Shown here: positions 27,386 to 38,379 of the stretch, one piece after another
Position numbering within the stretch: position 1 is the stretch's first letter
Layout of the letters: each line of letters opens with the position of its first letter
Assembly (NCBI GenBank): GCA_007748055.1
Contig: CP036279.1
Span: 3,534,001-3,598,000, forward strand
Origin: Kolteria novifilia
GTDB taxonomy: Bacteria > Planctomycetota > Planctomycetia > Kolteriales > Kolteriaceae
Length of the DNA stretch: 64,000 bases
Direction of reading: 5' to 3'
Made by a program: the position numbers and the translations under genes
The notes under the pieces: generated by a model
What the model was told of the DNA's origin: nothing
Database searches by the model: none
The model's input: the letters and a program-made list of their open reading frames with translations, nothing else

Positions 27386-27976
27386 TCATGACTGGCGATG
27401 TCTCTTTCGCTCGTCTTCAATTCGACGCAATAGATTCGGTTCCGAACCCGGGGCGAGGCCAACATCCTCGGGAATGTGGATCCAGTCGGAACTGCCGCTC
27501 CCGCTCCCGTTCCCAGTTCCGGCCCCATTCGCGACCGCGATGTGATGCGACGACTTCGAGTCGCTGGTACTCGGCTCCGTCGAGGGCATCGGGATGGGAG
27601 CGATCTCGGATTCCGAGTCGTCCGGCGCGTCATTCACGCACTCCCGCGATCTGGGCATCGCCGAGGGGACCGTGCCACGGCCTAGATCGTTCCGGTCGGC
27701 CGACGTGACGCGGTAGCTGGCATTCCCGAGCCGCAGTTCATCACCTTCGATGAGTTTGCTTTCGTCGAGGCGGATGCCGTTGACGCGAAGCCCGTTGGTG
27801 CTCCCGAGATCCCGAATGATGAGGTGATCGGAGAAGCCCACAATGCAGCAGTGCACCCGGGAAATCTTCTTGGAGTCGATGATGACATCGCAGTCACCGC
27901 TACGGCCGACCACGAGGATCGATTGATCGACCTCGATGTCAAAGTTGCTGTCGATGGCCACCAGCCGGAAAGGCAT
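27386..27976 (-). CDS. FHA-domain protein
   Basis: 196 residues, ATG with GAGG six bases upstream. Residues 1-95 are a forkhead-associated domain: VVGRSGDCDVIIDS (GRS motif), ISRVHC (SxxH) and DLGSTNGLRVNG. FHA domains bind phosphothreonine. The remainder is low-complexity, Ser/Pro/Gly-rich (GAGTGNGSGSGSS) with a short conserved-looking end (RIEDERKRHRQ). It likely reads the output of a Ser/Thr kinase; none is in the window. The folC gene ends 118 bases upstream on the same strand. Confidence 0.9.
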   Translation of the reverse strand: MPFRLVAIDSNFDIEVDQSILVVGRSGDCDVIIDSKKISRVHCCIVGFSDHLIIRDLGSTNGLRVNGIRLDESKLIEGDELRLGNASYRVTSADRNDLGRGTVPSAMPRSRECVNDAPDDSESEIAPIPMPSTEPSTSDSKSSHHIAVANGAGTGNGSGSGSSDWIHIPEDVGLAPGSEPNLLRRIEDERKRHRQS

Positions 27977-28094
27977 GGAGTACCTCGGTGCAGAAGAATT
28001 GTGACGACGCGACGACGGGAAACGTCGTAGACCGTTCCGGCAAGCCTCGGCCTGGGATTCATCTCCTCCCGGCAGGCCTACCTAAGTGTAGCAT

Positions 28095-29522
28095 CTACGA
28101 AGATATCGGTCGAACAGATGCTTCCGCAAGAGGCATCATCGTTCTCATCTCCGCAACGAGAAAAAAAGATCCGGTGATGCAGATCATGGGTTCGTCGGGC
28201 AGGGGGGCGACGTCGAGATCGGAAGACGCTGGTTCCTGTGGCTCTTCGGTCGTGCCCGCCAACCGGAGCGCTTCCTCCCACGCCCTTGCTGGAGTCTCCG
28301 CGGTCAACACCGGGATACCGGCACGCGAGGCATCCTCCACCATCGTGCTCGGTTCGACGGCCCGTCCATGCGCCACGTACCGAGCCAGAATGGCGTGGCT
28401 GAAATGAGGCAATAGGATCGCCAGCATGGCTCGCCAGTCTTTGTCGACGGAACTCCCGAAAATGAGGACACGTGGGGGACTGGGACTGCTGGGGGGGATT
28501 TCCGGCCTGGAAGGAATCGCTGCGACCAGCGCCGATGCCGACGCTTCATTGTGAGCGACGTCGGTGATGACGAGCGGGTGACGCCGGATCGTCTCGATTC
28601 GCCCGGGAACCCGACAGAGCCTCAACCCCTGTTTCAGTTGTTCTGTAGGCAGCGTCCAACCCAACTCTTCGAGCGTATCGCAAGTCGCCGCCGCGAGGGC
28701 GATGTTGGCGCCTTGATGGCGTCCTGGAAGGGCGACGTCGAGCGGCGGCCAGCTTCGCCGCCAGGTGCTCACCTCGACGCGACCACCGGCAAGACCTTTC
28801 GAGTGGTACTGGTCGACGAAGTCGGGGCCGGCTTCGCGCAAGGGGGCGTGAAGGTGCCGGCAGACCTCGCGAATGACGCTGGCTGGTTCCTCCTTGACCA
28901 CTCCGCTGACGACCGGGCGGCCCGTCTTGATGATTCCCGCCTTCTCACGAGCGATCGCGGCGAGCGTATTCCCCAAGCGATTGGTGTGGTCGAAACTGAT
29001 GCTCGTGATCACCGAGACGACGGGGATCACGACATTGGTCGAGTCGAGACGCCCTCCCATACCGACTTCGACGACCGCCGCGTCGACTTGCTCTCTCGAG
29101 AAGTAGAGCATCGCGAGGGCGATCGTGATCTCGAAGAACGTCAATCCAGGCTGATCGGGAGCCAACTTGGCGTCGATCTCCTCGACGACGGACGCGATTT
29201 CCTCGACGAGGCGGGTAAATCGGTCGCCGGGGATCGGTTCTCCCGAGATGACCGCACGCTCCTCGACCCGCTCGAAGTGCGGGGAGGTATGCAACGCGAC
29301 CTTCCGCCCGGTGCCCGTGAGCATCGAGGCGATCATCGTGCTGGTCGTCCCTTTTCCCTTGGTGCCGGCGACGTGAATGATGGGAAAGTCCGCGTGGGGC
29401 GAGCCGATCGCTTCGAGAAGCGTCACCATGCGGTCGAGCCGCAGCTCCGTCGACTCGGGCATCCCCCGTTTTTCATAGCTCACGCGGGAGTCGAGATAGG
29501 CTCGCGCCTCTTCGTAGTTCAT
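28095..29522 (-). CDS. folC: folylpolyglutamate synthase / dihydrofolate synthase
   Basis: 475 residues. Mur-ligase-type ATP-binding loop HVAGTKGKGTTSTMIASML and the family motifs LHTSPHFERVEERAVISGE, DAAVVEVGMGGRLDSTN and SISFDHTNRLGNTLAAIAREKAGIIK. It adds glutamate to folates (and to dihydropteroate if bifunctional). The ATG overlaps the stop of the upstream sensor-like gene (ATGA), so translation is coupled. The C-terminal part is a little longer than average and contains a Pro/Ser-rich stretch around IPPSSPSPPRVL. Confidence 0.95.
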   Translation of the reverse strand: MNYEEARAYLDSRVSYEKRGMPESTELRLDRMVTLLEAIGSPHADFPIIHVAGTKGKGTTSTMIASMLTGTGRKVALHTSPHFERVEERAVISGEPIPGDRFTRLVEEIASVVEEIDAKLAPDQPGLTFFEITIALAMLYFSREQVDAAVVEVGMGGRLDSTNVVIPVVSVITSISFDHTNRLGNTLAAIAREKAGIIKTGRPVVSGVVKEEPASVIREVCRHLHAPLREAGPDFVDQYHSKGLAGGRVEVSTWRRSWPPLDVALPGRHQGANIALAAATCDTLEELGWTLPTEQLKQGLRLCRVPGRIETIRRHPLVITDVAHNEASASALVAAIPSRPEIPPSSPSPPRVLIFGSSVDKDWRAMLAILLPHFSHAILARYVAHGRAVEPSTMVEDASRAGIPVLTAETPARAWEEALRLAGTTEEPQEPASSDLDVAPLPDEPMICITGSFFLVAEMRTMMPLAEASVRPISS

Positions 29523-30727
29523 GGAAGGGCGCTCTGTCGGGTCACCGTCGTATCTTCATGTCGCGCGGAGTCGTCGCTGAGTCGCAAAATGACCTGATCG
29601 ATGAGCGAGGTGAGTTCGGTCGGCTCGCCGAGTGACTCGCGAAACGTCTCGGAGAACTCCTCGGCATCGTTCTCGATGCTCGCGGCGGGAACGACGCCCA
29701 ACGTACGAACCCGGTAGTGTGGAGCCTTGGTCTCTCGGACCACCGCCGTCCCCATGCCCGATGTGTCCCCCATTTCGACGGGGAGATCGCCCTCGGCAAT
29801 GCCACCTTGATTGGTGAAGAAGCGAAAGAGCTTTCCTCTTAAGGGCTCCACGCCACCCACGGCGAAGGTGAACCCTTCCTCCGGTGGCCGCCATCCGTTC
29901 GGGGGAGACCAGTCCTCGATCGAATCGGGCCAAAACCAGATCGCGTTGAAACTCCAAACGCGTCCCGCGGCCGATTCGGCATCGATCGCGTAGAGCCACG
30001 TCGGGAGGTTGCCGTCGCCACAGCGTTCGCGGATTCGGGCCAGGGCCCGCCATCCGAGACCTCGCGAATGGCCACCGTTGACGAGCAAGAGGTTAGGGGA
30101 GAGGTGACGCTGCATCACGTCGCAGGCTTCCACGCCGGGGGCGACCGAAGCCGACCACTCCAGACCCGAGGCAATCGAGCTTATGCTGTCGGTCCACGAT
30201 CCCTCGTCGTCGACCAGGAGCAGATGGCGTTCATCGAGGTCGTCGTCGTCGGACTGTCGATGGAAGTTCGAGAGTTGGCGGTGCAGTTCGGAAAGTCCGG
30301 GAGGAGACTCGAGTAGTCGCAAGAGCGATTCGGTTCGGGCTCTCACCAGGCGGATGCGTTCTTGGCGTTCGGTCGCGGTGAGGGCTCCCTCGTGATGGGC
30401 CAGCAGGGCGAGACTTCCGTGGATCACCGCCAATGGTCGACGGACCGCCTCGGTGATGTCGGCCGTTTCATCGACACCGTGACCGGCCGGATCGATGGTA
30501 CCGCGTTGTTGACTGTCCCAATTGACCGCCAAACGATCGAACGCCGTGAGCACCGATTCGGTGTCCTCGTTCCCGCGCCGAGCGCGGACGTCCGACTTGC
30601 CCTGCAGGAGCAGCTCGATCCCGCGCCGGACGCGTTCGAGCAGCGCCCGCTGGCGTAGACCCCACATCACCGCGGCCAAGGCGACTCCCGCCAGGACCAC
30701 GTTCAGGATCGCGCCATCGATCGACAT
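29519..30727 (-). CDS. membrane protein with DHp-like helix and pseudo-receiver domain
   Basis: 402 residues from the ATG at 30727 (GGAAGGG upstream). An N-terminal membrane helix (AILNVVLAGVALAAVMWGL) is followed by a histidine-kinase-like dimerisation helix (TEAVRRPLAVIHGSLALLA) and, at about residues 170-290, a receiver-like domain. The receiver keeps the acidic pair (LLLVDDE) but has Asn where the phospho-accepting Asp is expected (PNLLLVNGGHSRGLGWRALA). No HATPase N, G1 or G2 box is present. The C-terminal 130 residues are of unknown fold. It is translationally coupled to folC. I infer a sensory or scaffolding role without autophosphorylation. Confidence 0.7.
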   Translation of the reverse strand: MSIDGAILNVVLAGVALAAVMWGLRQRALLERVRRGIELLLQGKSDVRARRGNEDTESVLTAFDRLAVNWDSQQRGTIDPAGHGVDETADITEAVRRPLAVIHGSLALLAHHEGALTATERQERIRLVRARTESLLRLLESPPGLSELHRQLSNFHRQSDDDDLDERHLLLVDDEGSWTDSISSIASGLEWSASVAPGVEACDVMQRHLSPNLLLVNGGHSRGLGWRALARIRERCGDGNLPTWLYAIDAESAAGRVWSFNAIWFWPDSIEDWSPPNGWRPPEEGFTFAVGGVEPLRGKLFRFFTNQGGIAEGDLPVEMGDTSGMGTAVVRETKAPHYRVRTLGVVPAASIENDAEEFSETFRESLGEPTELTSLIDQVILRLSDDSARHEDTTVTRQSALP

Positions 30728-30928
30728 TGAGCTTTTCCCTTCCCCCGACAGACTCTCGCGAAGCAATTTTTATCCAACTTGACGACTGAATCCACGTTCC
30801 GCAATGGCGAAAGCGATGAGGGGGCGACTTCCCGGCCCCCGAGAGGGGGGATCAACTCGACTTGATGCTGGCGAATAGCGCTTCGATCAGCTATACGTGA
30901 CTCGTCGAAGCTGCGTGAACCGTTCTAG

Positions 30929-32962
<2,034 letters not shown>

Positions 32963-33186
32963 CCCCGACGAGGGTTGCATCTTGTTTGAAGGGCGGGGGA
33001 TGAATTGCGTCGGGTACCTATGGGAAATGGGTGACCCATCCCTTATCGTGTTCCATGGGGCGGAGTCTAGCGGATGTTGCCGATCAATCGACGCCGGTCC
33101 GCTAGCCAGAAACGTCCGCCGAGAATCACATGACTCCCGCGAGGCGCTGTCGCCCTCGCCATCATTCGTTGAGAGAAGACACAACC

Positions 33187-36100
33187 ATGACCACGGCCCA
33201 GGGAGATGGACAGGTGGAGGACGTTTCCTCCTCCCCGCGAGTGATGCAGGGGATTCTCGTTCCCTGCGCGGTGACGTTCGCCAGCGGCTTCGGGACGATG
33301 GTTTACGAACTGATCGCCAGTCGGTTGGTCTCTGGTTACGTCGGGCAGTCCCTGGAGACGTGGACGGTGATTATCGGCGTGATCCTCGCCGGGATCAGCC
33401 TGGGAAGTTTCCTCGGCGGTTGGTTGGCCGATCGGGTCTCCACCAGGGTTTCCATCCCCGCGTTGTTTGGGATTGCGGCGCTCTTCTGCTTCGTGACCCC
33501 CTGGGTAGTCGACATCATCGGGTCACTGACGACTGGTTGGACCGGCTCGGCACTCGCGTGGCGGGTGCGGCTGATCGTCGTCGGAACCGTCTCCTTCTTC
33601 CTCCCCGGCGTGGCGCTGGGGACGATCGCTCCCACCGTGGCCAAATGGGCGCTCGATCACGAACTGGCGACTGGCGAGACGGTGGGGAAGGTCTACGCCG
33701 CCAACAACCTGGGAAGCATCCTCGGGACGCTGGTGGCTGGGTTCTATCTCATCGCGGTCTTCTCGGTTAGCACCATCATCGTCATCACCAGTGTCGGGCT
33801 CGCTCTGCTGGCGGCGATTGTGGTTCCGGTGCTGCGGTCCGACATGAGTGCCGGGGCGACCAAGCCGCAACCCACCATCGACGAAGAGGGCTCGTCATCC
33901 GGCTTGTTGGTGCCCGCGCTGTTGGTCTTCACGAGCGGTTTCGCGATCATGATGCTCGAATTCGTCGTCAGCCGTCTTGTTTCGCGTCATATCGGGCAGT
34001 CGCTCTACACCTGGACCAGCGTGATCGCGGTGGTTCTGGCGGGAATCAGCCTGGGGAACTACCTGGGAGGAAAGCTCGCCGATGCCTTCTCGGTGCGTGG
34101 GCTGATCGGGTCGCTCTTTCTCAATGCGTCGATCTTCTGTTTGGCGGTGCTGCCGGCGCAGCAGTTGTTGGGGAACACCTCGGGCGATTGGATGGGCGAT
34201 CCGGACTGGCTAAGCGATCACCACCGCTGGGCGATGCGGGTCTTCGGGCTCGTTTTTCTCTGTTTCTTCTTCCCGACGATGGTGCTCGGGACGATCAGCC
34301 CCGCAGTGATCAAGTGGGCGCTGGAATCCCACTCCGATCGAGGGCGAACCGTCGGCGTGCTCTACGCGTGGAACTCCCTGGGCAGCATTTTCGGGACGTT
34401 CGTCACCGGATTTTTCCTGATCTCCTCGCTCTACATCAGCAAGCTGGTTTCGCTGTCGAGCCTCGTGCTGGCGTTGATCTCGCTGCCGTTTCTATTCGGT
34501 CATTCGACTCGCGTGATGAAGGCGATCGGGGGCGTGTGGAGTGCGGCGGCTCTCTTGGTCGCGGTGCTGGCTTGCGTTCCGGCCCGACAGTTTGACGATG
34601 TCGTCATCGCCGGCTGGCCTGGCCGTCAATCCGACAGCGAAAAGGTCGAAACCGTCGCGGGATTGCTCGCGCGGGAGGACGAGATCAACGAGTGGTCGAT
34701 GCACCGCCGCGACGCGCTCTACTCGTACTACGACGAGTCGAACTACTACACGATTCGCGTCGACGAGCGGTTTCTCGACAGTAACCTGATGGACGATTTC
34801 GAAGTCGATCGCAACGGCGATGTCGTGCTCGGCGACGATGGCGAGCCGATGACACGCGAACGTCACTTGCGGCAACTCGTGCTCGACGCCCTCATTCACG
34901 GCTACGTCGACTTGGAAGACTTCAAATACCTCCACTACGAGTACGAGCACATCTACGCCAGCCTCTCCCATCGACTTCTGAAGAGACACCAGGAGGAAGG
35001 GCAAGAGCTGCGAGTCCTCTTCCTGGGTGGAGGCTCGTTCACCTTTCCACGCTACCTCAGCGAGTTTTATCCCGGGATTCCCTGCGATGTCGCGGAGATC
35101 GATCCGCGCGTCACCATGGCCGTGAAGGAAGGGCTTGGGATGAACGGGGCCAACGACAAAGACTTCCTGATCCTCACCGACGAGGATTTCATTTTGGGTG
35201 GTCCCGGGTCACTTCTCGATCCGGAGGCTTCCAATCCCGAACTCGCCGAAGAACCTTCCGACGACGAGAGCCTCGTCAACGCCCTCATGATGCCGGTGCT
35301 CAAGCAAGAGGATCGTATCCGCCGGCGAATCTACGGGGTTGGCGGCAGGGTGGCGCACTCCTTCGACGAACCGGTCGACTACGTGCTCGACTTGCGATCG
35401 GACCGGTTGATCGACACTCCCGAGGTCCAGGAGGCCCGAGAACGAAAGATCCCCGTCATCGACGAGCGTGGCCTCGAGAACCTCATCGCCCAGCCGTCGC
35501 ACGAGAATATCCACACCCATCACGGCGATGCCCGCCAGTATGTCATGACCAACCCCAACGTGGGCAAGTACGACGTGATCTACGGCGACGCGTTCAACGA
35601 TTTCAGCGTTCCGCCGCACCTGACGACGTACGAGTTCAATGAACAGCTCGCGCGGCTCCTCAAGCCGGATGGGATCTTCCTCGCCAACATCATCGATATC
35701 TGGCCGTCGAGTCGCTTCATGGGGGCTTATCGAAACACGTTGGCGAAGGTCTACAAGCACGTCTACCTCTTCAGCACCGGCTCCGGAAAGCCATCGAACG
35801 ATCGGGCGACGTTCGTCCTGGCATGTTCGCAAGTTCCGCTGAAGGTCGATGACCTCGGCCAGCACCCCGAAGATCTCAGAGGACTCCGCGGGGCCGTGAT
35901 GGAAGGGGAGTTGCTCGAACCGGTGATTCGCGGCGGGCTCGTCCCGTTGGGGACCACGAGTTTCGTGGCCGATGGGAAGGCGAACGCCTTCACGCTCCCG
36001 GAAGGAGTCAAGGACGTGAAGGTGACGGTCCATCAGTACTTCGAACCGCAAGACGTGGTCGTCAACGGCAATGCCTACATCGAGTACGACGAACCGCCGG

Positions 36101-36564
36101 CGAAAGGGACGACCGTCAAAGTTTCGATGCGACCCCGTCGCAAGGAGGAAGAGTACGACAGCTCCGGAGAGCAACCCCGCTTCACCATCCCGCTCTTTCG
36201 CTGGAACGCGTCACCCGAGCCCACGACAGTTGAGGGAGACTTTGTCGTCGAGATTCATCCGCCCCCCATCGAAGGGGATCTGGTGCTCCGCCCATCGCTA
36301 CCGCTCAAGCGAGTCGGATTCACCGCCGACGGCCAACAGAAGCGATTCGAACTCCCAAGCTTCACCGTGACGGGAGAGGCGACCGGAGTCTTGGACCCCG
36401 GCGCGTACACTGTGGACGGGAACCAACTCGTCTTCGAGGAACCGCCACGGGCCGGCAGCCGGTTGGTCGTTCAAACCTATTCGGACCAAGAGATCATCCT
36501 GACGGACGACTACGCTCCAGTCGACAACCTGACGGTGGAAGTGACCGGTACACGCATCGACTAG
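33187..36564 (+). CDS. giant fused membrane/spermidine-synthase-like protein
   Basis: 1125 residues from the ATG at 33187; the earlier ATG at 33130 adds a poor, basic leader. Two homologous membrane modules come first, each opening with a similar stretch (FASGFGTMVYELIASRLVSG and FTSGFAIMMLEFVVSRLVSR) followed by VILAGISLGSFLGGWLAD or VVLAGISLGNYLGGKLAD, so about 12 membrane segments arose by tandem duplication. Next is a class I aminopropyl/methyltransferase-like core (VLFLGGGSFTFPRY, AEIDPRV, HGDARQYV, YDVIYGDAFNDFSVP). An insert of about 130 residues splits that core, and part of it (IPVIDERGLENLI) looks BRCT-like. The last 230 residues hold two related beta repeats (FVADGKANAFTLPEG and FTADGQQKRFELPSF). 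Known relatives are annotated as fused spermidine synthases; substrate is unknown. Confidence 0.85.
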   Translation: MTTAQGDGQVEDVSSSPRVMQGILVPCAVTFASGFGTMVYELIASRLVSGYVGQSLETWTVIIGVILAGISLGSFLGGWLADRVSTRVSIPALFGIAALFCFVTPWVVDIIGSLTTGWTGSALAWRVRLIVVGTVSFFLPGVALGTIAPTVAKWALDHELATGETVGKVYAANNLGSILGTLVAGFYLIAVFSVSTIIVITSVGLALLAAIVVPVLRSDMSAGATKPQPTIDEEGSSSGLLVPALLVFTSGFAIMMLEFVVSRLVSRHIGQSLYTWTSVIAVVLAGISLGNYLGGKLADAFSVRGLIGSLFLNASIFCLAVLPAQQLLGNTSGDWMGDPDWLSDHHRWAMRVFGLVFLCFFFPTMVLGTISPAVIKWALESHSDRGRTVGVLYAWNSLGSIFGTFVTGFFLISSLYISKLVSLSSLVLALISLPFLFGHSTRVMKAIGGVWSAAALLVAVLACVPARQFDDVVIAGWPGRQSDSEKVETVAGLLAREDEINEWSMHRRDALYSYYDESNYYTIRVDERFLDSNLMDDFEVDRNGDVVLGDDGEPMTRERHLRQLVLDALIHGYVDLEDFKYLHYEYEHIYASLSHRLLKRHQEEGQELRVLFLGGGSFTFPRYLSEFYPGIPCDVAEIDPRVTMAVKEGLGMNGANDKDFLILTDEDFILGGPGSLLDPEASNPELAEEPSDDESLVNALMMPVLKQEDRIRRRIYGVGGRVAHSFDEPVDYVLDLRSDRLIDTPEVQEARERKIPVIDERGLENLIAQPSHENIHTHHGDARQYVMTNPNVGKYDVIYGDAFNDFSVPPHLTTYEFNEQLARLLKPDGIFLANIIDIWPSSRFMGAYRNTLAKVYKHVYLFSTGSGKPSNDRATFVLACSQVPLKVDDLGQHPEDLRGLRGAVMEGELLEPVIRGGLVPLGTTSFVADGKANAFTLPEGVKDVKVTVHQYFEPQDVVVNGNAYIEYDEPPAKGTTVKVSMRPRRKEEEYDSSGEQPRFTIPLFRWNASPEPTTVEGDFVVEIHPPPIEGDLVLRPSLPLKRVGFTADGQQKRFELPSFTVTGEATGVLDPGAYTVDGNQLVFEEPPRAGSRLVVQTYSDQEIILTDDYAPVDNLTVEVTGTRID

Positions 36565-36605
36565 GAGGCTGCTCCAACTTGAAGTTGGTGTTTGTGCAAC
36601 CATAA

Positions 36606-36641
36606 CCCTTTGCCGCTGGCTGACAAGCAGCCAGTGGCACC
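36606..36641 (-). repeat. REP-like 36-bp repeat, copy 1
   Basis: Its reverse complement matches 53281-53316 at 31 of 36 positions. The core is GGTGCCACTGGCTG...CAGCCAG. It lies just after the stop of the giant fusion gene. Confidence 0.6.
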
Positions 36642-37022
36642 GTAAATCGTCGATGGACCATTGCACAAGTGTTCCAGCTAGGCCCAAGTGTCAGGCTCGA
36701 GGGTTTCCCTTTCCCTGTGGTCCCGAGGGGGCAGGGAAGAGGAGGGCATCTTCCCGAATCACCCTTCGTATTCCGAGCCCGAATCTCACCCGGCTCGCCT
36801 TGCCCGCCGACCTTTCTCCAAGGAGAGGTCAGGAACTCCAGAGGCTTAGAGCTAGACTCACCACGAGTGGTCTCTTTGGCAATACCTTGCCCGCAACAGC
36901 CTTGAGTGCTATGCCGCGCGATCCGGGGGACATACGCGAAAAGCTTGCGGTTCAGCACGCTCTCGCGCGAGAGGCGTACGAGCGCTCACCAAAAATCCCA
37001 TCCGACCATGACCATGAAAATC

Positions 37023-37037
37023 GACTGAGCCTCAGTC
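37023..37037. promoter_or_regulatory. perfect palindrome GACTGAG-C-CTCAGTC
   Basis: Seven-base perfect inverted repeat with a single central base, overlapping a CTCAGTCTCA string shared with the palindrome at 37186. It resembles iron-box (Fur) sites of the TGAGACTnAGTCTCA kind. Confidence 0.35.
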
Positions 37038-37185
37038 TCATTGGCTCCAGTCCGCCTCTTGGGGTTAGTTCCCCATTCCTCGAGCGTTCAAGGCTCCGTC
37101 GCAACTTGTTCGTTGATTTTGGGTTACTTCGTAGTTCTTGGGTGAGTTTGTCGTTTCGTCCCTTGTGGGAGGACAATTATTGACA

Positions 37186-37202
37186 TTGACACTCAGTCTC
37201 AA
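37186..37202. promoter_or_regulatory. Fur-box-like palindrome TTGACACTCAGTCTCAA
   Basis: 17-bp palindrome with 7 of 8 paired positions, 116 bases before the TPR-like gene's ATG. The preceding TTGACA could alternatively be a promoter -35 element. Confidence 0.35.
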
Positions 37203-37290
37203 TAGTATCGGTTACAGGAAGCTCGTCGGGTATCGTGATGCCTTTCGGGTGACCGCGATTGCCGCTAGCCAGGGACTTCCCAGCCAGCCA

Positions 37291-37311
37291 CCCCTGTCGG
37301 CCCGACAGGGG
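37291..37311 (+). promoter_or_regulatory. perfect 10-bp inverted repeat covering the ribosome site
   Basis: CCCCTGTCGG, one central base, CCGACAGGGG. The right arm contains the AGGGGG ribosome site of the gene at 37318, so the folded mRNA would hide it. It could equally be a DNA operator. Confidence 0.6.
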
Positions 37312-37317
37312 GCGCAA

Positions 37318-38190
37318 ATGAACCGCGAACGCCAATGCGTTCCCCTTGGCACCGGAGGAAGTACCTTGTTCACATCACTGGAAGAAATGTTGCGCCAGGC
37401 GGCGATCCATTTCCATGCCGACGATCCCACCGCCGGACTCTCGTTGATCAACGAGGCGATCGAGAGCTTTTCCTGGGATCCTCGTCCCTGGGAGGTCCGG
37501 GGAGGCATGCACCAACAGTTGGGCGAGATTGGACTCGCGATCAACGATCTCGAGTTCGCCAGTTCCCTCGGTCCGCTGTCCCCCTCGGCCCAGCTCGCTC
37601 TTGCCGACTGCTACCGTCGACGGGGTGAGAATCACCTCTGTGCCCGGATTGCCCGGCAACTGGCATGCGATCCGAACTGCACGACGAGGTTCCTTTCGCA
37701 GATTTCGTGTCTCCTTGGTTTGGTAGGCGACTTTTCCACCGCGTTGGCGGTTTGCGAACGCATCATCGAAGAGAGGCCGTGTGCCCATCCAGCATGGTTC
37801 GGCATCGGCTACTATCGCGCCCGGCTCGAATTCTCCCCGAAGCAGATTCTCCCGTTCGTCGCGCGGGCCCATGAGTTGAACAGCGCCCACGCGGTCTACA
37901 AGACGAACCTCGCCCTCTTGCGGATCGCTTCCGGCGACGAGCGAGAAGGGTGGGCGATCCTCGAGGAGATGGACTCCGTCGAACTGAGATGCCCGAGCCT
38001 GCTCCAAGCGGTTCAGGCGGAGTGCGCCAGAGTTGGCAACGCCACCGAGGCGATGCGATGGCGCGCTCAAGCGAACGAACTCGCCAACGGCGCCCATGGT
38101 ACCGGAGCGCCCCAATGCCGCCGCCGGAACTGTTGCCTGGCTCTCCCCACTGCCTTTACGAGCGTCGAAGCAGGGGAGGGGGCGTCATGA
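37318..38190 (+). CDS. TPR-like protein
   Basis: 290 residues from the ATG at 37318, six bases after AGGGGG; the open frame back to 37138 has no ribosome site. Repeated helical hairpins of TPR type follow: TSLEEMLRQAAIHFHADDPT, PWEVRGGMHQQLGEIGLAIN, AQLALADCYRRRGENHLCAR, GDFSTALAVCERIIEERPCA and HAVYKTNLALLRIASGDERE. No signal peptide is evident, so it is probably a cytoplasmic scaffold. The stop overlaps the start of a 29-codon ORF (ATGA). Confidence 0.75.
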   Translation: MNRERQCVPLGTGGSTLFTSLEEMLRQAAIHFHADDPTAGLSLINEAIESFSWDPRPWEVRGGMHQQLGEIGLAINDLEFASSLGPLSPSAQLALADCYRRRGENHLCARIARQLACDPNCTTRFLSQISCLLGLVGDFSTALAVCERIIEERPCAHPAWFGIGYYRARLEFSPKQILPFVARAHELNSAHAVYKTNLALLRIASGDEREGWAILEEMDSVELRCPSLLQAVQAECARVGNATEAMRWRAQANELANGAHGTGAPQCRRRNCCLALPTAFTSVEAGEGAS

Positions 38191-38276
38191 GCAGTCGCCT
38201 CGAGTGGGTTCGGTCGATCGCGACGATCGGCCTCCTCCTTTTAAGCTTTTGGCTCGGGCATCTTTACTTCCTTTGA
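38187..38276 (+). CDS. 29-residue putative small membrane protein
   Basis: ATG overlaps the TPR-like gene's stop (ATGA). The peptide MSSRLEWVRSIATIGLLLLS continues with a short aromatic end (FWLGHLYFL): a basic N-terminus followed by a single hydrophobic helix. It is too short for statistical gene calling; the overlap and hydrophobic pattern are the support. Confidence 0.45.
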   Translation: MSSRLEWVRSIATIGLLLLSFWLGHLYFL

Positions 38277-38379
38277 GCTATTGAGCTTCGCCGCAGGGAA
38301 GAAGTCCTGTTTCGCGTCCCTTGGCGAACGGTGGGCGGGCCAATTCGCCAAGCCGAGCGGTTCGATTGGCGGAGGTGGC

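Larger units (their letters stand above)
36565..37317. other. 750-bp intergenic region with repeat, palindromes and an SD hairpin
   Basis: Between the giant fusion gene and the TPR-like gene. It contains the REP-like repeat at 36606-36641, two Fur-like palindromes (37023-37037 and 37186-37202) and the inverted repeat at 37291-37311. Frames on both strands have shadow-like composition. Confidence 0.55.
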
